NCBI RefSeq assembly: GCF_001721045.1
Contig: NZ_MDER01000039.1
Coordinates: 1-64,000 of the forward strand
Direction of reading: 5' to 3'
From: Paenibacillus nuruki
Lineage (GTDB): Bacteria; Bacillota; Bacilli; Paenibacillales; Paenibacillaceae
Length of the DNA stretch: 64,000 bases
The position numbers and the translations under genes were made by a program. Each line of letters begins with the position of its first letter. Position 1 is the first letter of the stretch. The notes under the pieces are model-generated. The model did no database searches, was not told the DNA's origin, and was given only the letters and a program-made list of their open reading frames with translations. Shown here piece by piece: positions 19,769 to 28,656 of the stretch.

Positions 19769-20722
19769 ATGTCACAAGTTCAATCGGTTTATTTTAACCA
19801 TGATGCTGGAGTCGATGATCTAGTATCTCTATTTATGTTATTGCAGATGGACAATGTAAAATTATCAGGTGTATCCGTTATTCCAGCCGATGGCTATTTG
19901 GAGCCAGGAGCAGCAGCGAGTCGTAAAATTATCGACCGTTTTGGCAAATATGCACCTGAAGTGGCTCGTTCTAATTCACGGGGTAAAAATCCATTTCCTG
20001 CGGCTTGGCGGATGCATACCTTTTATGTAGATGCATTACCGATCTTAAATGAATCGGGTACGATGGAAGCACCACTGGCTGAATTGCCGGCTCACCGTCA
20101 TATGATTCAACAATTGCTACAGACGGAAGGTAAAACAACATTACTATTTACCGGCCCTCTTACCGATCTAGCGCGTGCTCTAGATGAAGCACCAGAGATC
20201 GAAGACAAAATTGAAAAATTAGTCTGGATGGGTGGCGGATTCGCACATGGCAATGTCGATGAACCTGAACATGATGGAAGTGCAGAATGGAATGTGTTCT
20301 GGGATCCGGAAGCGGCACACCGTGTATGGCAAAGTAATATTGTGATTGATCTTGTTGCTTTGGAAAGCACGATCAAAGTACCTTTAGACCTTAACATCCG
20401 TAAACGCTGGTCAACCGATCGTCGTTATGAAGGTGTTGATTTCTTAGGTAACTGCTATGCTTGTTGTCCACCACTTGTACATATGGAGAACAATTCAACC
20501 TACTACTTCTGGGATGTACTGACTACGTTATCCATTGGTCGTCCAGATATTGTACAGAAAAAAGTCGTTCATTGCGTAGTCATTCCAGATGGTCCATCAC
20601 AAGGTAGAACTGTAGAACAAGCAGATGGTCGTCCAGTGAATTTTGTCTATGATACGAATCCGACTGCGTTTTTTGACTATATGATAGAACTTGCGAAGAA
20701 ATCAGCACCTGCTCGTTATTAA
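19769..20722 (+). CDS. Nucleoside hydrolase (IunH family), first copy
   Basis: The 317-residue enzyme would cleave the N-glycosidic bond of nucleosides to base and ribose. The N-terminal calcium/ribose-binding cluster reads NHDAGVDDLVSLF, a variant of the usual DTDxGxDD with His-Asp-Ala. Later motifs are LLFTGPLTDLARAL, WMGGGF and the AEWNVFWDPEAA segment that supplies a second metal/ribose contact. It ends in its own terminator, so it is likely a separate unit from the transporter genes downstream. The related second copy at 22762 has a canonical DVDTGIDDA. The variant motif may mean a different substrate. Confidence 0.88.
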   Translation: MSQVQSVYFNHDAGVDDLVSLFMLLQMDNVKLSGVSVIPADGYLEPGAAASRKIIDRFGKYAPEVARSNSRGKNPFPAAWRMHTFYVDALPILNESGTMEAPLAELPAHRHMIQQLLQTEGKTTLLFTGPLTDLARALDEAPEIEDKIEKLVWMGGGFAHGNVDEPEHDGSAEWNVFWDPEAAHRVWQSNIVIDLVALESTIKVPLDLNIRKRWSTDRRYEGVDFLGNCYACCPPLVHMENNSTYYFWDVLTTLSIGRPDIVQKKVVHCVVIPDGPSQGRTVEQADGRPVNFVYDTNPTAFFDYMIELAKKSAPARY

Positions 20723-20756
20723 TACATCAGATAACATACATTCCAAGCTGTATATG

Positions 20757-20805
20757 ATCCGTCTGTCCAAACCTATATACTAGGTCAACTACAGGCGGAT
20801 TTTTG
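20757..20805 (+). terminator. Terminator of first nucleoside hydrolase
   Basis: A 10-bp stem (20757-20766 with 20791-20800, one G-U) encloses a small ACCTA/TAGGT hairpin and runs into TTTTT. The T-run is also the first part of the dispersed 44-bp element. Confidence 0.75.
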
Positions 20806-20843
20806 ACGATATCCCAAAAAGGTGTAGGATAGATAAGATATAG
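20800..20843. repeat. Dispersed 44-bp element, copy 1
   Basis: This 44-bp stretch, starting TTTTTGACGATATCCCAAAA, recurs at 28570-28613 with 41 identical positions (differences at 20821, 20835 and 20837). It contains TTGACG (20803-20808), 16 bases, then TAGGAT (20825-20830), so it may be a conserved promoter. Each copy lies directly downstream of an intrinsic terminator and upstream of a small gene on the + strand. Confidence 0.65.
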
Positions 20844-21050
20844 AATAATTACATTCATTGTTCCAAACAAAATAGTAGAAATTGAAGCTCAATAAAACGG
20901 ATGAATTGGAATATGCTTACACGTAATGTTCGCTTATAGAACAAAATTTATTTTAAATAGCCTAATTATGTTGCTCCACACTATTAATTTATGTATAATA
21001 ACGAGGTCGGACGAACCAAACGTACGACATTTACCAGTGAAGGTGATAAG

Positions 21051-21398
21051 ATGAATCTTCTGGATCATAATGAGTCCAAAAAGAAAATGGCACAGTTGTA
21101 TAACGAAGTATCCAAAGAACTATTTGGTTACGGAACTACGTTGTTACGAGTTACGGTTGAAGATCATATTATTACTTTTCAAGCCAGACACCGACGTTCT
21201 CCGCGATCGGCTGCTCTTGAAGGCGAAGATCCTGCACTCAAGCAGGAAGTCGATTTTCGTTTATCGACTGTCTATAAGCGCAAATTTCGTGAGAAGTTAG
21301 AACAAGAATTACAATTGAATATTGAAGCTATATTGCGCGATTATGATGCGTCTACCCAATGGGCTTTTACCAATGTGGTACTGACAGAGAATCAATAA
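21051..21398 (+). CDS. Small DUF2294-like protein
   Basis: A 115-residue cytoplasmic protein starting at the ATG at 21051 with AAGGTG six bases upstream; a longer frame from 20991 has no such site. The C-terminal half (DPALKQEVDFRLSTVYKRKF, REKLEQELQLNIEAILRDY, TQWAFTNVVLTEN) matches the shape of DUF2294 proteins as I remember them: a basic helix followed by a beta strand. No function is established for that family. It could be driven by the 44-bp element about 220 bases upstream. Confidence 0.6.
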   Translation: MNLLDHNESKKKMAQLYNEVSKELFGYGTTLLRVTVEDHIITFQARHRRSPRSAALEGEDPALKQEVDFRLSTVYKRKFREKLEQELQLNIEAILRDYDASTQWAFTNVVLTENQ

Positions 21399-21420
21399 CG
21401 CAAGCTGGTTTCAACTGACA

Positions 21421-21450
21421 CGCCAACCTGACTGGCGGATTTCCTTTTTT
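21421..21450 (+). terminator. Weak terminator after DUF2294-like gene
   Basis: A short 5-bp stem (CGCCA 21421-21425 with TGGCG 21433-21437) is followed by TTTCCTTTTTT. It is weak alone; a much stronger hairpin sits 70 bases further on. Confidence 0.4.
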
Positions 21451-21517
21451 GATCTATCTTAAAAGGTGACCGGATGCAGATCAGTTTGTAACGGGTACCG
21501 CTTTGCTTTGTTTATCG

Positions 21518-21559
21518 AAGAAAAGTGTTCTTGTTCTTACAAGGATACTTTTCTTTTTT
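21518..21559 (+). terminator. Strong hairpin-terminator in leader of transporter operon
   Basis: A fully paired 17-bp stem (21518-21534 with 21539-21555, two G-U pairs, TCTT loop) ends in a T-run at 21554-21559. It lies about 70 bases before the solute-binding-protein ATG. Either it backs up the weak terminator of the previous gene, or it is an attenuator within the operon leader. I recognise no known riboswitch class upstream of it. Confidence 0.75.
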
Positions 21560-21627
21560 GTTTGTTTATAGGTAATTGTTGCAACATTGTTATTCAGAAT
21601 CAACCATTTGAGAGGGGAAACCAAACA

Positions 21628-22704
21628 ATGAGTAAAAAGTGGATGAGTGGATTGCTGGCATTAACATTAGCAGGTGTAGGGCTTGCAGGTTGTGGAACAA
21701 CGATTGATCAGAACGGTAATGCAAGCACAGGTGGCAATGCAGACGGACAAAAGGAACTGGTTATCTCGACATGGGGCTTTTCCGAAGATTTTCTACAAGA
21801 ATCGGTATTCCAACCATTTGAAAAAGAACATAATGTCAAAATCGTACTCGAAACAGGTAACAATGCAGAACGATTAAACAAAATTCGTCAGGGCAGTACG
21901 AATGTGGATCTCATCTACCTCTCTGATTATTATGCCCAACAAGCGATTGACGATGATTTACTAGAACCGATTGATCGTACCCAATTAACGAATTTAGATC
22001 AGATTTATGATATTGCCAAAGCACCCAATGGCGAAAAATATGGACCTGCTTATACAGTAGCTCAGCTTGGTATAGCCTACAATCCAGCATTAGTGAGTGG
22101 TGAGGTAACTTCTTGGAGCGATCTATGGAAGCCGGAATTTGCTAATAACTTAACGATGCCAGCGATTACAGCAACCGCAGGCCCGATGATGATCGATGCC
22201 GCTTCACGTGTAGCAGGCAATAAAGAATTTAACGAAGATGCAGCATTTACTCAATTAAAACAATTAGACCCGAGTGTGGTCAAATACTATAGCCAAACCT
22301 CGGAATACGTCAATATGATCGGACAAGAAGAGATTGCAGGTGGCCCGATTATGGAAATGTATTTCAAAGATATTCAAGCCGCTGTACCGGGTGCGAAGTT
22401 CGTCACTCCATCCGAAGGAGCTTATGCCGTTATCAATACAGTGAACATCGTCAAAGGTAGCGATAACAAAGAACTGGCTGAAGAATTTATCGACTGGCAG
22501 TTGAGCAAAGACGTACAAGAGAAATCTGCCAAAGCCAAAGTTGATTCTCCTGTCAATAAAGATGTGGTACTGACAGATGAAGAAGCACAAGGAATTACGT
22601 ATGGTGCAGATATTATAGAGAATCTACGTAAGTTAGATATGGAATTTGTAAATAAAAGTATGCCGGTATGGACAGATCGTTGGAACCGCGAAATCGGAGG
22701 TTAA
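21628..22704 (+). CDS. PotD-like ABC solute-binding lipoprotein
   Basis: A 358-residue lipoprotein. The ATG at 21628 opens a signal peptide with lipobox LAGC near residue 25, preceded by GAGGGG; the frame also runs open upstream but without a credible start. The mature part has the PotD/PotF fold order: VISTWGFSEDFLQESVFQPF, VDLIYLSDYYAQQAIDDDLLE, then YGPAYTVAQLGIAYNP and AYAVINTVNIVKGSDNKELA. Family members bind polyamines, but the surrounding nucleoside hydrolase and adenine deaminase genes point to a nucleoside or purine ligand. Substrate is inference only. It is the first gene of a seven-gene run on the + strand. Confidence 0.88.
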   Translation: MSKKWMSGLLALTLAGVGLAGCGTTIDQNGNASTGGNADGQKELVISTWGFSEDFLQESVFQPFEKEHNVKIVLETGNNAERLNKIRQGSTNVDLIYLSDYYAQQAIDDDLLEPIDRTQLTNLDQIYDIAKAPNGEKYGPAYTVAQLGIAYNPALVSGEVTSWSDLWKPEFANNLTMPAITATAGPMMIDAASRVAGNKEFNEDAAFTQLKQLDPSVVKYYSQTSEYVNMIGQEEIAGGPIMEMYFKDIQAAVPGAKFVTPSEGAYAVINTVNIVKGSDNKELAEEFIDWQLSKDVQEKSAKAKVDSPVNKDVVLTDEEAQGITYGADIIENLRKLDMEFVNKSMPVWTDRWNREIGG

Positions 22705-22761
22705 GCTCCAATAAAGTACGATCTTTACAACCACATCTTAAAGATCAAAGGAGGATGTATT

Positions 22762-23781
22762 TTGAGTGCAGGGCAACGGAAAGTCATTATGGATGTCGAC
22801 ACAGGAATCGATGATGCGCTTGGAATCATGCTAGCTGTTGGTAGTGGAAGTTGTGACATTTTAGGGATTACGACGGTTAATGGGAATGTATCCATGCAGC
22901 AAGCGACGACGAACACATTCAAAATTCTACAGTTGATCGATCGTACCGATATTCCTGTTTTTGCAGGAGCAGATGCTCCTTTAGTTCGAGAGCCTAGATT
23001 TGAACATTCGGTTCATGGTAATGATGGGATTGGTGGCGCCTTAACGGAGATGCAAGTGGAGCAGCATGTTCAACCTCAAGCCGCTCATGAATTTATGATT
23101 GAGCAAATTATGAGCCATCCCGGCGAGATCACATTGATTCTCACGGCACCACTGACCAATGTAGCATTAGCGATTCAACAACAGCCGGAGATTGTCGCTA
23201 ACGTCAAAGAAATCGTCATTATGGGTGGAGCTGTCAATGAATACGGTAATATCACACCAACAGCTGAATACAATATGTACGTCGATCCTGAAGCCGCCAA
23301 GCAAGTCCTAAATGCAGGCTTTGTCAATCTAGTACTTGTACCGTTAGATGTGACACGCAAAGTATTGCTAAACAACAACCATCTCGGTGCGCTCAATCGT
23401 ACCGCTCAACCTGAAATCGCAGTGTATGTAGGTCAGAGCACATCCGCTTATATGGAGCGCTACGAACAACGCAATGGAGTCAAAGCATGCGCTATGCATG
23501 ACCCGCTTGCAGTAGCCGCCGCTCTGTATCCCGATGTGATTAGCACCACGTTATATCACGTCGATGTCGAAACCAACAGCAACTTATGCGATGGACAAAC
23601 GGTATGCGATTTTCAAAATCGTTTGGGCAAACAACCCAACGTCCAAGTTGCTCTAACGGTCAACCATATCGCCTTTTTCAAAATCTTTTTGGAATCCCTT
23701 AGTAATCTCAAAGCAACCGAGCCGGTAGCAAGTGTAGAACTAGAACTGATCGAAAATGCAGAGCAGATTTCTTTAAAATAG
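22762..23781 (+). CDS. Nucleoside hydrolase (IunH family), second copy
   Basis: The 339-residue enzyme starts with TTG at 22762, with AAAGGAGG seven bases upstream. It has the canonical N-terminal motif MDVDTGIDDALGIMLA, then GITTVNGN, HGNDGIGG, LTAPLTNVALAIQ and IVIMGGAVNEYGNITP, with the catalytic-region HDPLAVAAAL near the C-terminus. These match ribonucleoside hydrolases of the RihA/IunH group. Located between the PotD-like binding protein and its permeases, it would act on imported nucleosides in the cytoplasm. Its calcium-site residues are intact, unlike the variant first copy. Confidence 0.92.
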   Translation: MSAGQRKVIMDVDTGIDDALGIMLAVGSGSCDILGITTVNGNVSMQQATTNTFKILQLIDRTDIPVFAGADAPLVREPRFEHSVHGNDGIGGALTEMQVEQHVQPQAAHEFMIEQIMSHPGEITLILTAPLTNVALAIQQQPEIVANVKEIVIMGGAVNEYGNITPTAEYNMYVDPEAAKQVLNAGFVNLVLVPLDVTRKVLLNNNHLGALNRTAQPEIAVYVGQSTSAYMERYEQRNGVKACAMHDPLAVAAALYPDVISTTLYHVDVETNSNLCDGQTVCDFQNRLGKQPNVQVALTVNHIAFFKIFLESLSNLKATEPVASVELELIENAEQISLK

Positions 23782-23961
23782 CAGTGTGCTTAGAGTGGAC
23801 TAATCATTTAACTTTTGATGTGGTTAAGGTATCCGCTTCAGGAAAGACTTTGTTCTTATACTCCGTACCATTGAAGATAGGGTGGATTTTCTAAAAGTAA
23901 AATCAATTGCTCTATCCCTAAGAACCACCTTAATTCTGCTCAGATAGGAGCGTATCCACCT

Positions 23962-24783
23962 ATGAAAATCAATAAGATGTACTGGCTGCTCCTACCCGGG
24001 CTGCTGTTCCTTACCGTATTTATGCTGATCCCGATTATATTGACGATTGGCTCAACGTTTGTGCAAGAAGGCAAGCCTACCTTGGAAGGGTATCTGTACT
24101 TTTTCAAAGATGCGTATTTCAATCGGATTCTACTGACAACTCTACGAGTAAGTGTATTTACAACTGTGATCTGTATCGCTCTCGGTTATCCGGTGGCTTA
24201 CTATATTTCTCGCTTGGGTACACGAAAAAAAGGGATTTTACTAGCTTTATCTATTTTTCCGTTGTTGACCAGCCCTGTTGTGCGCTCGTTTAGCTGGATG
24301 ATTATTCTAGGACGTAAAGGTCTGGTGAATAATGCTCTGGTTGCTACTGGGATTGTCGATAAACCGATCGAAATTTTGTATACACCAACAGCGATGATTA
24401 TCGGACTGGTGCATCTATTTTTACCATTGATCATTATTACACTTGTAGGTGTGATGGAAAATGTAGATAGTGAACTGATTCGTGCCGCAGAAAGTCTGGG
24501 CGCTTCTCGGTTTACAGCATTACGTAAAGTATTATTTCCGCTCACGATTCCGGGTCTGATCATCGGAAGTGTACTTGTATTTGTCGGTAGTCTAACCGCG
24601 TATACCACTCCAGCCTTGCTTGGAGGCAAAGAACGGGTAATCTCTACATTCCTGTATCAGAATGCAATGACATTAAATGATTGGTATCTAGCTTCAGTGA
24701 TCGCTACGATTATGATTGTGATTACATTGGTTGTTGTAGGATTGATGAACAAAGTAGCTACGAAATTAAATCCGAAGGGGTGA
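23962..24783 (+). CDS. PotB-like ABC transporter permease
   Basis: A 273-residue integral membrane subunit with six predicted helices. The cytoplasmic coupling (EAA) loop is RAAESLGASRFTALRKVLFP. It is similar in order and length to PotB/COG1176 and pairs with the next gene. A 180-base gap separates it from the nucleoside hydrolase gene, with a long-range 7-bp repeat (TTAAGGT/ACCTTAA) but no identifiable regulatory element. TAGGAG lies about 12 bases before the ATG. Confidence 0.9.
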   Translation: MKINKMYWLLLPGLLFLTVFMLIPIILTIGSTFVQEGKPTLEGYLYFFKDAYFNRILLTTLRVSVFTTVICIALGYPVAYYISRLGTRKKGILLALSIFPLLTSPVVRSFSWMIILGRKGLVNNALVATGIVDKPIEILYTPTAMIIGLVHLFLPLIIITLVGVMENVDSELIRAAESLGASRFTALRKVLFPLTIPGLIIGSVLVFVGSLTAYTTPALLGGKERVISTFLYQNAMTLNDWYLASVIATIMIVITLVVVGLMNKVATKLNPKG

Positions 24784-24790
24784 GACGAAG

Positions 24791-25582
24791 ATGAAAGAAA
24801 AACATTACGGACTGGCGATATTTAGCACGTTAGTTTTTATTTTTCTGCTAGGACCACTGGTGATCATCTCGGTCACCTCATTCGGACCGGGCACAGTATT
24901 GAAATTTCCACCGGATGGATTTTCACTCAAATGGTATCAAAATATATGGGCAGTCGATATGTTTCCGAAGACGTTTGTCACCTCTATTATTATTTCGTTA
25001 TTGGGGAATTTACTTGCTCTGATTCTGGGTGTACCTGCGGCATATGCGCTAAGTCGATATCACTTTCGCGGACGTGATTTGCTCAATGCGATCTTTTTAT
25101 CACCGGTGTTGATTCCCGGTATTGTACTTGGTTTTACGATGCTCAAATATGTGCTAGTTATGTACCAATTGCCAATCTATGCAGGTCTCTTAGTCGGGCA
25201 TACGGTCATTATGTTGCCGTTTATTATTCGAGTGATTGGTTCCAGTCTATCGAACTTTGATTTTTCGATCGAAGAAGCGGCAGTCAGTCTTGGTGCAGGG
25301 CGTTTGCAAGCTTTTTTCAGAGTGGTATTACCGAATATCCGCTCAGGCATTATGGCGGCGGTATTAATCGCTTTTCTGGAGTCATTCAATAATGTCGATA
25401 TCTCGGTATTTATGACAGGACCGGGAATTAGTACATTGCCGATCCAAATGTTGACGTATGTACAGAATTATTTTGATCCAACGATAGCTGCGATTTCGGT
25501 CGTATTGATGATATTGACCGGTCTATTGATGTTCGTGATTGAGCGTCTGATGGGTGGACTGGCTTACTTTACCAAACGATAA
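24791..25582 (+). CDS. PotC-like ABC transporter permease
   Basis: A 263-residue permease, seven bases after the PotB-like gene and with AAGGGG upstream. The coupling loop is EEAAVSLGAGRLQAFFRVVLP, followed by the SFNNVDISVFMTGPG segment typical of PotC/COG1177. It forms the translocation channel with the preceding permease. Confidence 0.9.
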   Translation: MKEKHYGLAIFSTLVFIFLLGPLVIISVTSFGPGTVLKFPPDGFSLKWYQNIWAVDMFPKTFVTSIIISLLGNLLALILGVPAAYALSRYHFRGRDLLNAIFLSPVLIPGIVLGFTMLKYVLVMYQLPIYAGLLVGHTVIMLPFIIRVIGSSLSNFDFSIEEAAVSLGAGRLQAFFRVVLPNIRSGIMAAVLIAFLESFNNVDISVFMTGPGISTLPIQMLTYVQNYFDPTIAAISVVLMILTGLLMFVIERLMGGLAYFTKR

Positions 25583-25598
25583 GGGGAGGCATACGACG

Positions 25599-26675
25599 AT
25601 GACATTACTCAGCTTAGAACAGGTATCGGTGGCGTATGATAACCACCTGATTTTGGAGAATTTCGATCTCAAATTAGAAGAAGGTAAATTACTTTCATTA
25701 CTCGGACCAAGCGGTTGTGGCAAAACAACCACATTGCGTCTGATTGCAGGCTTTTTGGAGGCAAAAGGTGGCAAATTTATGTTCGACGGACGTGATTATA
25801 CTCACCTACCTGTGAACAAACGCAATTTTGGATTTGTTTTTCAAAGTTATGCGTTATTTCCACATTTGTCGGTCTATGATAATGTAGCGTTCGGCTTACG
25901 TCTGCGCAAAATGAAAGAAGGGCAAGTGAAAGAAAAAGTATTACGTATGCTTGATATCGTTAGTCTGAATGGCTTTGAAAAGCGGTTCCCTCAAGAATTG
26001 TCTGGTGGACAACGGCAACGTGTAGCTATTGCCCGCGCACTGGTGATTGAACCGGATCTGCTACTATTTGATGAACCTTTAAGTAATCTGGATGCTAATC
26101 TCCGAGTGACGATGCGTGTTGAGATTCGTCGTTTACAGCAAGAATTAGGAATGACTGCGGTCTACGTATCTCATGATCAGGAAGAATGTTTTTCGATCTC
26201 CGACCAAGTAGCAATAATGAATGCTGGCAAAATCGAGCAATTAGGTGCTCCTACCGATATTTACCAGTATCCCAAAACCGAATATGTCGCTCGTTTTATC
26301 GGGTTTAATAACTTTTTGGTGTTTGATGGGACTCGTCAAGGAAATACAGGGCTAGAGTGGACGATTGGAGATTACGGATTTGATGTGCAATTACAAGCCG
26401 GTCAATCGACAGCGAACACGTACAAAGGCGCGATCCGTCCGGAAGATTTACGTATTATACCTTTAGGTCAACTGACGGATCTGCAAAAGTCTCTGTCCAA
26501 TCAAGTACCAGGAACAGTCAAAGTCAGTACGTATCTAGGACGAAGTTATCAATTTGAAGTACAGACAGCGTTAGGAGCATTTACAGTTAATCAAGAAATG
26601 GATATCCCGATCGCACCCGGTCAACAGGTGATGATTACTTTTCCAGCGGATAAGATTGTGATGGTGGCACAATGA
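25599..26675 (+). CDS. PotA-like ABC transporter ATPase with TOBE domain
   Basis: A 358-residue ATPase, starting at the ATG at 25599 with AAGGGGAGG upstream. The nucleotide domain has Walker [12 protein letters not shown]-loop [17 protein letters not shown], signature [14 protein letters not shown], Walker [13 protein letters not shown] and switch His in VYVSHDQEE. The C-terminal third is a TOBE-type regulatory region ([13 protein letters not shown]). It powers the adjacent permease pair and overlaps the adenine deaminase start by four bases. Confidence 0.92.
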   Translation: MTLLSLEQVSVAYDNHLILENFDLKLEEGKLLSLLGPSGCGKTTTLRLIAGFLEAKGGKFMFDGRDYTHLPVNKRNFGFVFQSYALFPHLSVYDNVAFGLRLRKMKEGQVKEKVLRMLDIVSLNGFEKRFPQELSGGQRQRVAIARALVIEPDLLLFDEPLSNLDANLRVTMRVEIRRLQQELGMTAVYVSHDQEECFSISDQVAIMNAGKIEQLGAPTDIYQYPKTEYVARFIGFNNFLVFDGTRQGNTGLEWTIGDYGFDVQLQAGQSTANTYKGAIRPEDLRIIPLGQLTDLQKSLSNQVPGTVKVSTYLGRSYQFEVQTALGAFTVNQEMDIPIAPGQQVMITFPADKIVMVAQ

Positions 26676-28444
26676 GTAGTGTAAATACATCTGCATCCTC
26701 TCCAATCGCTGTAGATCTGCTTATCACCAATGTTCAGGTTTACAATAGTTACTATAAAGAATTTCGTACAGGCGATGTAGCCGTTAAGGGAGACAAATTT
26801 CTATATATTGGTCAACAAAGCAGTGATCGCTTTGCCGCCGAGCAGATCATTGAAGGTCATAGACGATATATGATCCCCGGTCTAATCGATATCCATTTGC
26901 ATATTGAAAGCTCGATGGTCACACCAGCGACCTTTTCTCACGGCATTTTACGTCGCGGAGTCACAACGATCGTACCTGAACCGCATGAGATGGCTAATGT
27001 ATTCGGGCTTGAAGGGGTCAAAGAAATGATTGCCGCCAGTCAAGATGTAACGTGCGATATGATGTATAGTATTCCTAGTTCTGTACCCGCCACACCGCTG
27101 GAAACAACAGGCGGTTCTATCGAAATTGCGGATATCGACGAGTTGATGCGCACGGAGTCGATTATTTGTCTGGGTGAAATTATGAACTATGTCGATGTGA
27201 TACGTGATCCAGAATGTAAAACGAATCAAATTTTACGTCATATGAAGACGAATTATCCACATCTTGTTATCGAAGGGCATACGCCCAAGTTACTTGATCT
27301 AGATCTCCATCAATTGATCACAGCAGGAATCGATTCTGATCATACCCATCAGAGTATTGAAGGAATGACAGAGCGTATAGCAGCAGGGATGTTTATTGAA
27401 CTGCAAGAGAAATCAATGACACCGGAAATTATGGATTATATGATCCATCATGATGTTGCAGAACATTTCTGCTTTGTGACAGATGATGTGATGACCGATA
27501 GTCTAGCGTGGCGTGGACATCTCGATTATATCGTCCGTAAAGCGATTCAGATGGGAATGACACCTGAAGCAGCGGTCTATGCGGCTACTTTTACACCTGC
27601 AAAACGAATGAATATGAGTGATCGTGGAGCCATAGCACCCGGTAAATTAGCCGATTTTATTTTACTATCCGATATCGAGCAGTTCCAGATTGATGAAGTT
27701 TACAAAAAAGGATTGTGTGTGTATCAGCAGGATCAGCCGTATATACAGCCTTCTTCTCAACCACAATTCCCAGCCCACTTTTATCAGAGTGTGAAGTTAG
27801 AGCTACTGAACGAGCAACATTTTCAAGTTCCAGTTCATAACGATGACGGTCTGTATGAATGTCGGGTAATGATGGTCAAAGATGGATCAACCTTTACCGA
27901 AGAACGTCTAACTGATGTAAGTGTGCGTAATCAGCAGTTGATGTGGGAACAGAGCGGGTATGGATTGATCGCTACATTTGAGCGGTATGGAAAAAATGGA
28001 AATCATGCGTATGGTCTGATCGGTGGAGATACGATTACACGTGGGGCGATAGCAACCACCTATTCACATGACAATCATAATCTGCTTGTCGTCGGTCGTA
28101 ATCCACAAGATATGGCAATAGCAGCCAATGAAGTGATTAGTAAGCAAGGCGGATTCTGTGTCGTATTAGATCGAGAAATCATCGCTTCCCTACATTTACC
28201 TGTAGGTGGTATTTTAACAGAAGCCCCACTGGAAGAAACAGCTGTTGCTGTGGATCAACTGGTTACGGCTATGCGTGAATTAGGGTATAAGCATTATAAT
28301 CCGATCATGTCTATTAGTACGCATTCGTTGCCCGTTAGCCCTGCACTCAAAATTACTGATTATGGTCTTATTGATGTTAATCATGGGAAAGTAGTACCTT
28401 TATTAACAGGAGCTACTCGAAATAGTATGAATTCTTCCTATTAA
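26672..28444 (+). CDS. ade: Adenine deaminase
   Basis: The 590-residue amidohydrolase would convert adenine to hypoxanthine and ammonia. It has the metal-binding signature GLIDIHLHIESSM, VPEPHEMANVFG and ICLGEIMNYVDVI, then IEGHTPKL, the DSDHTH box and the FVTDDVMTD active-site Asp. A C-terminal domain specific to the Ade family contains the IGGDTITRGAIATTYSHDNH segment. The length agrees with bacterial Ade. The ATGA overlap with the transporter ATPase means translational coupling, tying uptake to purine base conversion. A strong terminator follows. Confidence 0.95.
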   Translation: MSSVNTSASSPIAVDLLITNVQVYNSYYKEFRTGDVAVKGDKFLYIGQQSSDRFAAEQIIEGHRRYMIPGLIDIHLHIESSMVTPATFSHGILRRGVTTIVPEPHEMANVFGLEGVKEMIAASQDVTCDMMYSIPSSVPATPLETTGGSIEIADIDELMRTESIICLGEIMNYVDVIRDPECKTNQILRHMKTNYPHLVIEGHTPKLLDLDLHQLITAGIDSDHTHQSIEGMTERIAAGMFIELQEKSMTPEIMDYMIHHDVAEHFCFVTDDVMTDSLAWRGHLDYIVRKAIQMGMTPEAAVYAATFTPAKRMNMSDRGAIAPGKLADFILLSDIEQFQIDEVYKKGLCVYQQDQPYIQPSSQPQFPAHFYQSVKLELLNEQHFQVPVHNDDGLYECRVMMVKDGSTFTEERLTDVSVRNQQLMWEQSGYGLIATFERYGKNGNHAYGLIGGDTITRGAIATTYSHDNHNLLVVGRNPQDMAIAANEVISKQGGFCVVLDREIIASLHLPVGGILTEAPLEETAVAVDQLVTAMRELGYKHYNPIMSISTHSLPVSPALKITDYGLIDVNHGKVVPLLTGATRNSMNSSY

Positions 28445-28514
28445 GACTGCATCATCTTTTATGCTATCTCTACCTGAAATGATGAAAAGCATAATTATTC
28501 AAAATAGTCATACT

Positions 28515-28557
28515 AAAAAAGCCGTTGCTCCTCTACATAAAGGAAAACGGCTTTTTT
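28515..28557 (+). terminator. Terminator of purine salvage operon
   Basis: A 12-bp stem (28515-28526 with 28546-28557) ends in six T, placed after the adenine deaminase gene. Confidence 0.85.
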
Positions 28558-28569
28558 AGATTCGCTACT

Positions 28570-28613
28570 TTTTTGACGATATCCCAAAAACGTGTAGGAT
28601 AGATTACATATAG
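28570..28613. repeat. Dispersed 44-bp element, copy 2
   Basis: The second copy of the element at 20800-20843. Here it is also bracketed by a perfect 7-bp inverted repeat, TTCGCTA (28561-28567) and TAGCGAA (28611-28617). TTGACG is at 28573-28578 and TAGGAT at 28595-28600. The downstream gene starts 43 bases after the element. Confidence 0.65.
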
Positions 28614-28656
28614 CGAAAATAGAGCATAAGATGATAACTATTCAGGAGGTATCTGT

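Noticed and set aside
21466-21627. N-terminal extension of the PotD-like protein
   Set aside because: The in-frame upstream codons run through the terminator hairpin and lack a ribosome site. The lipoprotein signal begins at 21628.
19605-21628. Purine riboswitch for the nucleoside salvage genes
   Set aside because: I looked for the conserved purine-riboswitch core (TATA-ATGG-type junction elements) before both transcription units and did not find it.
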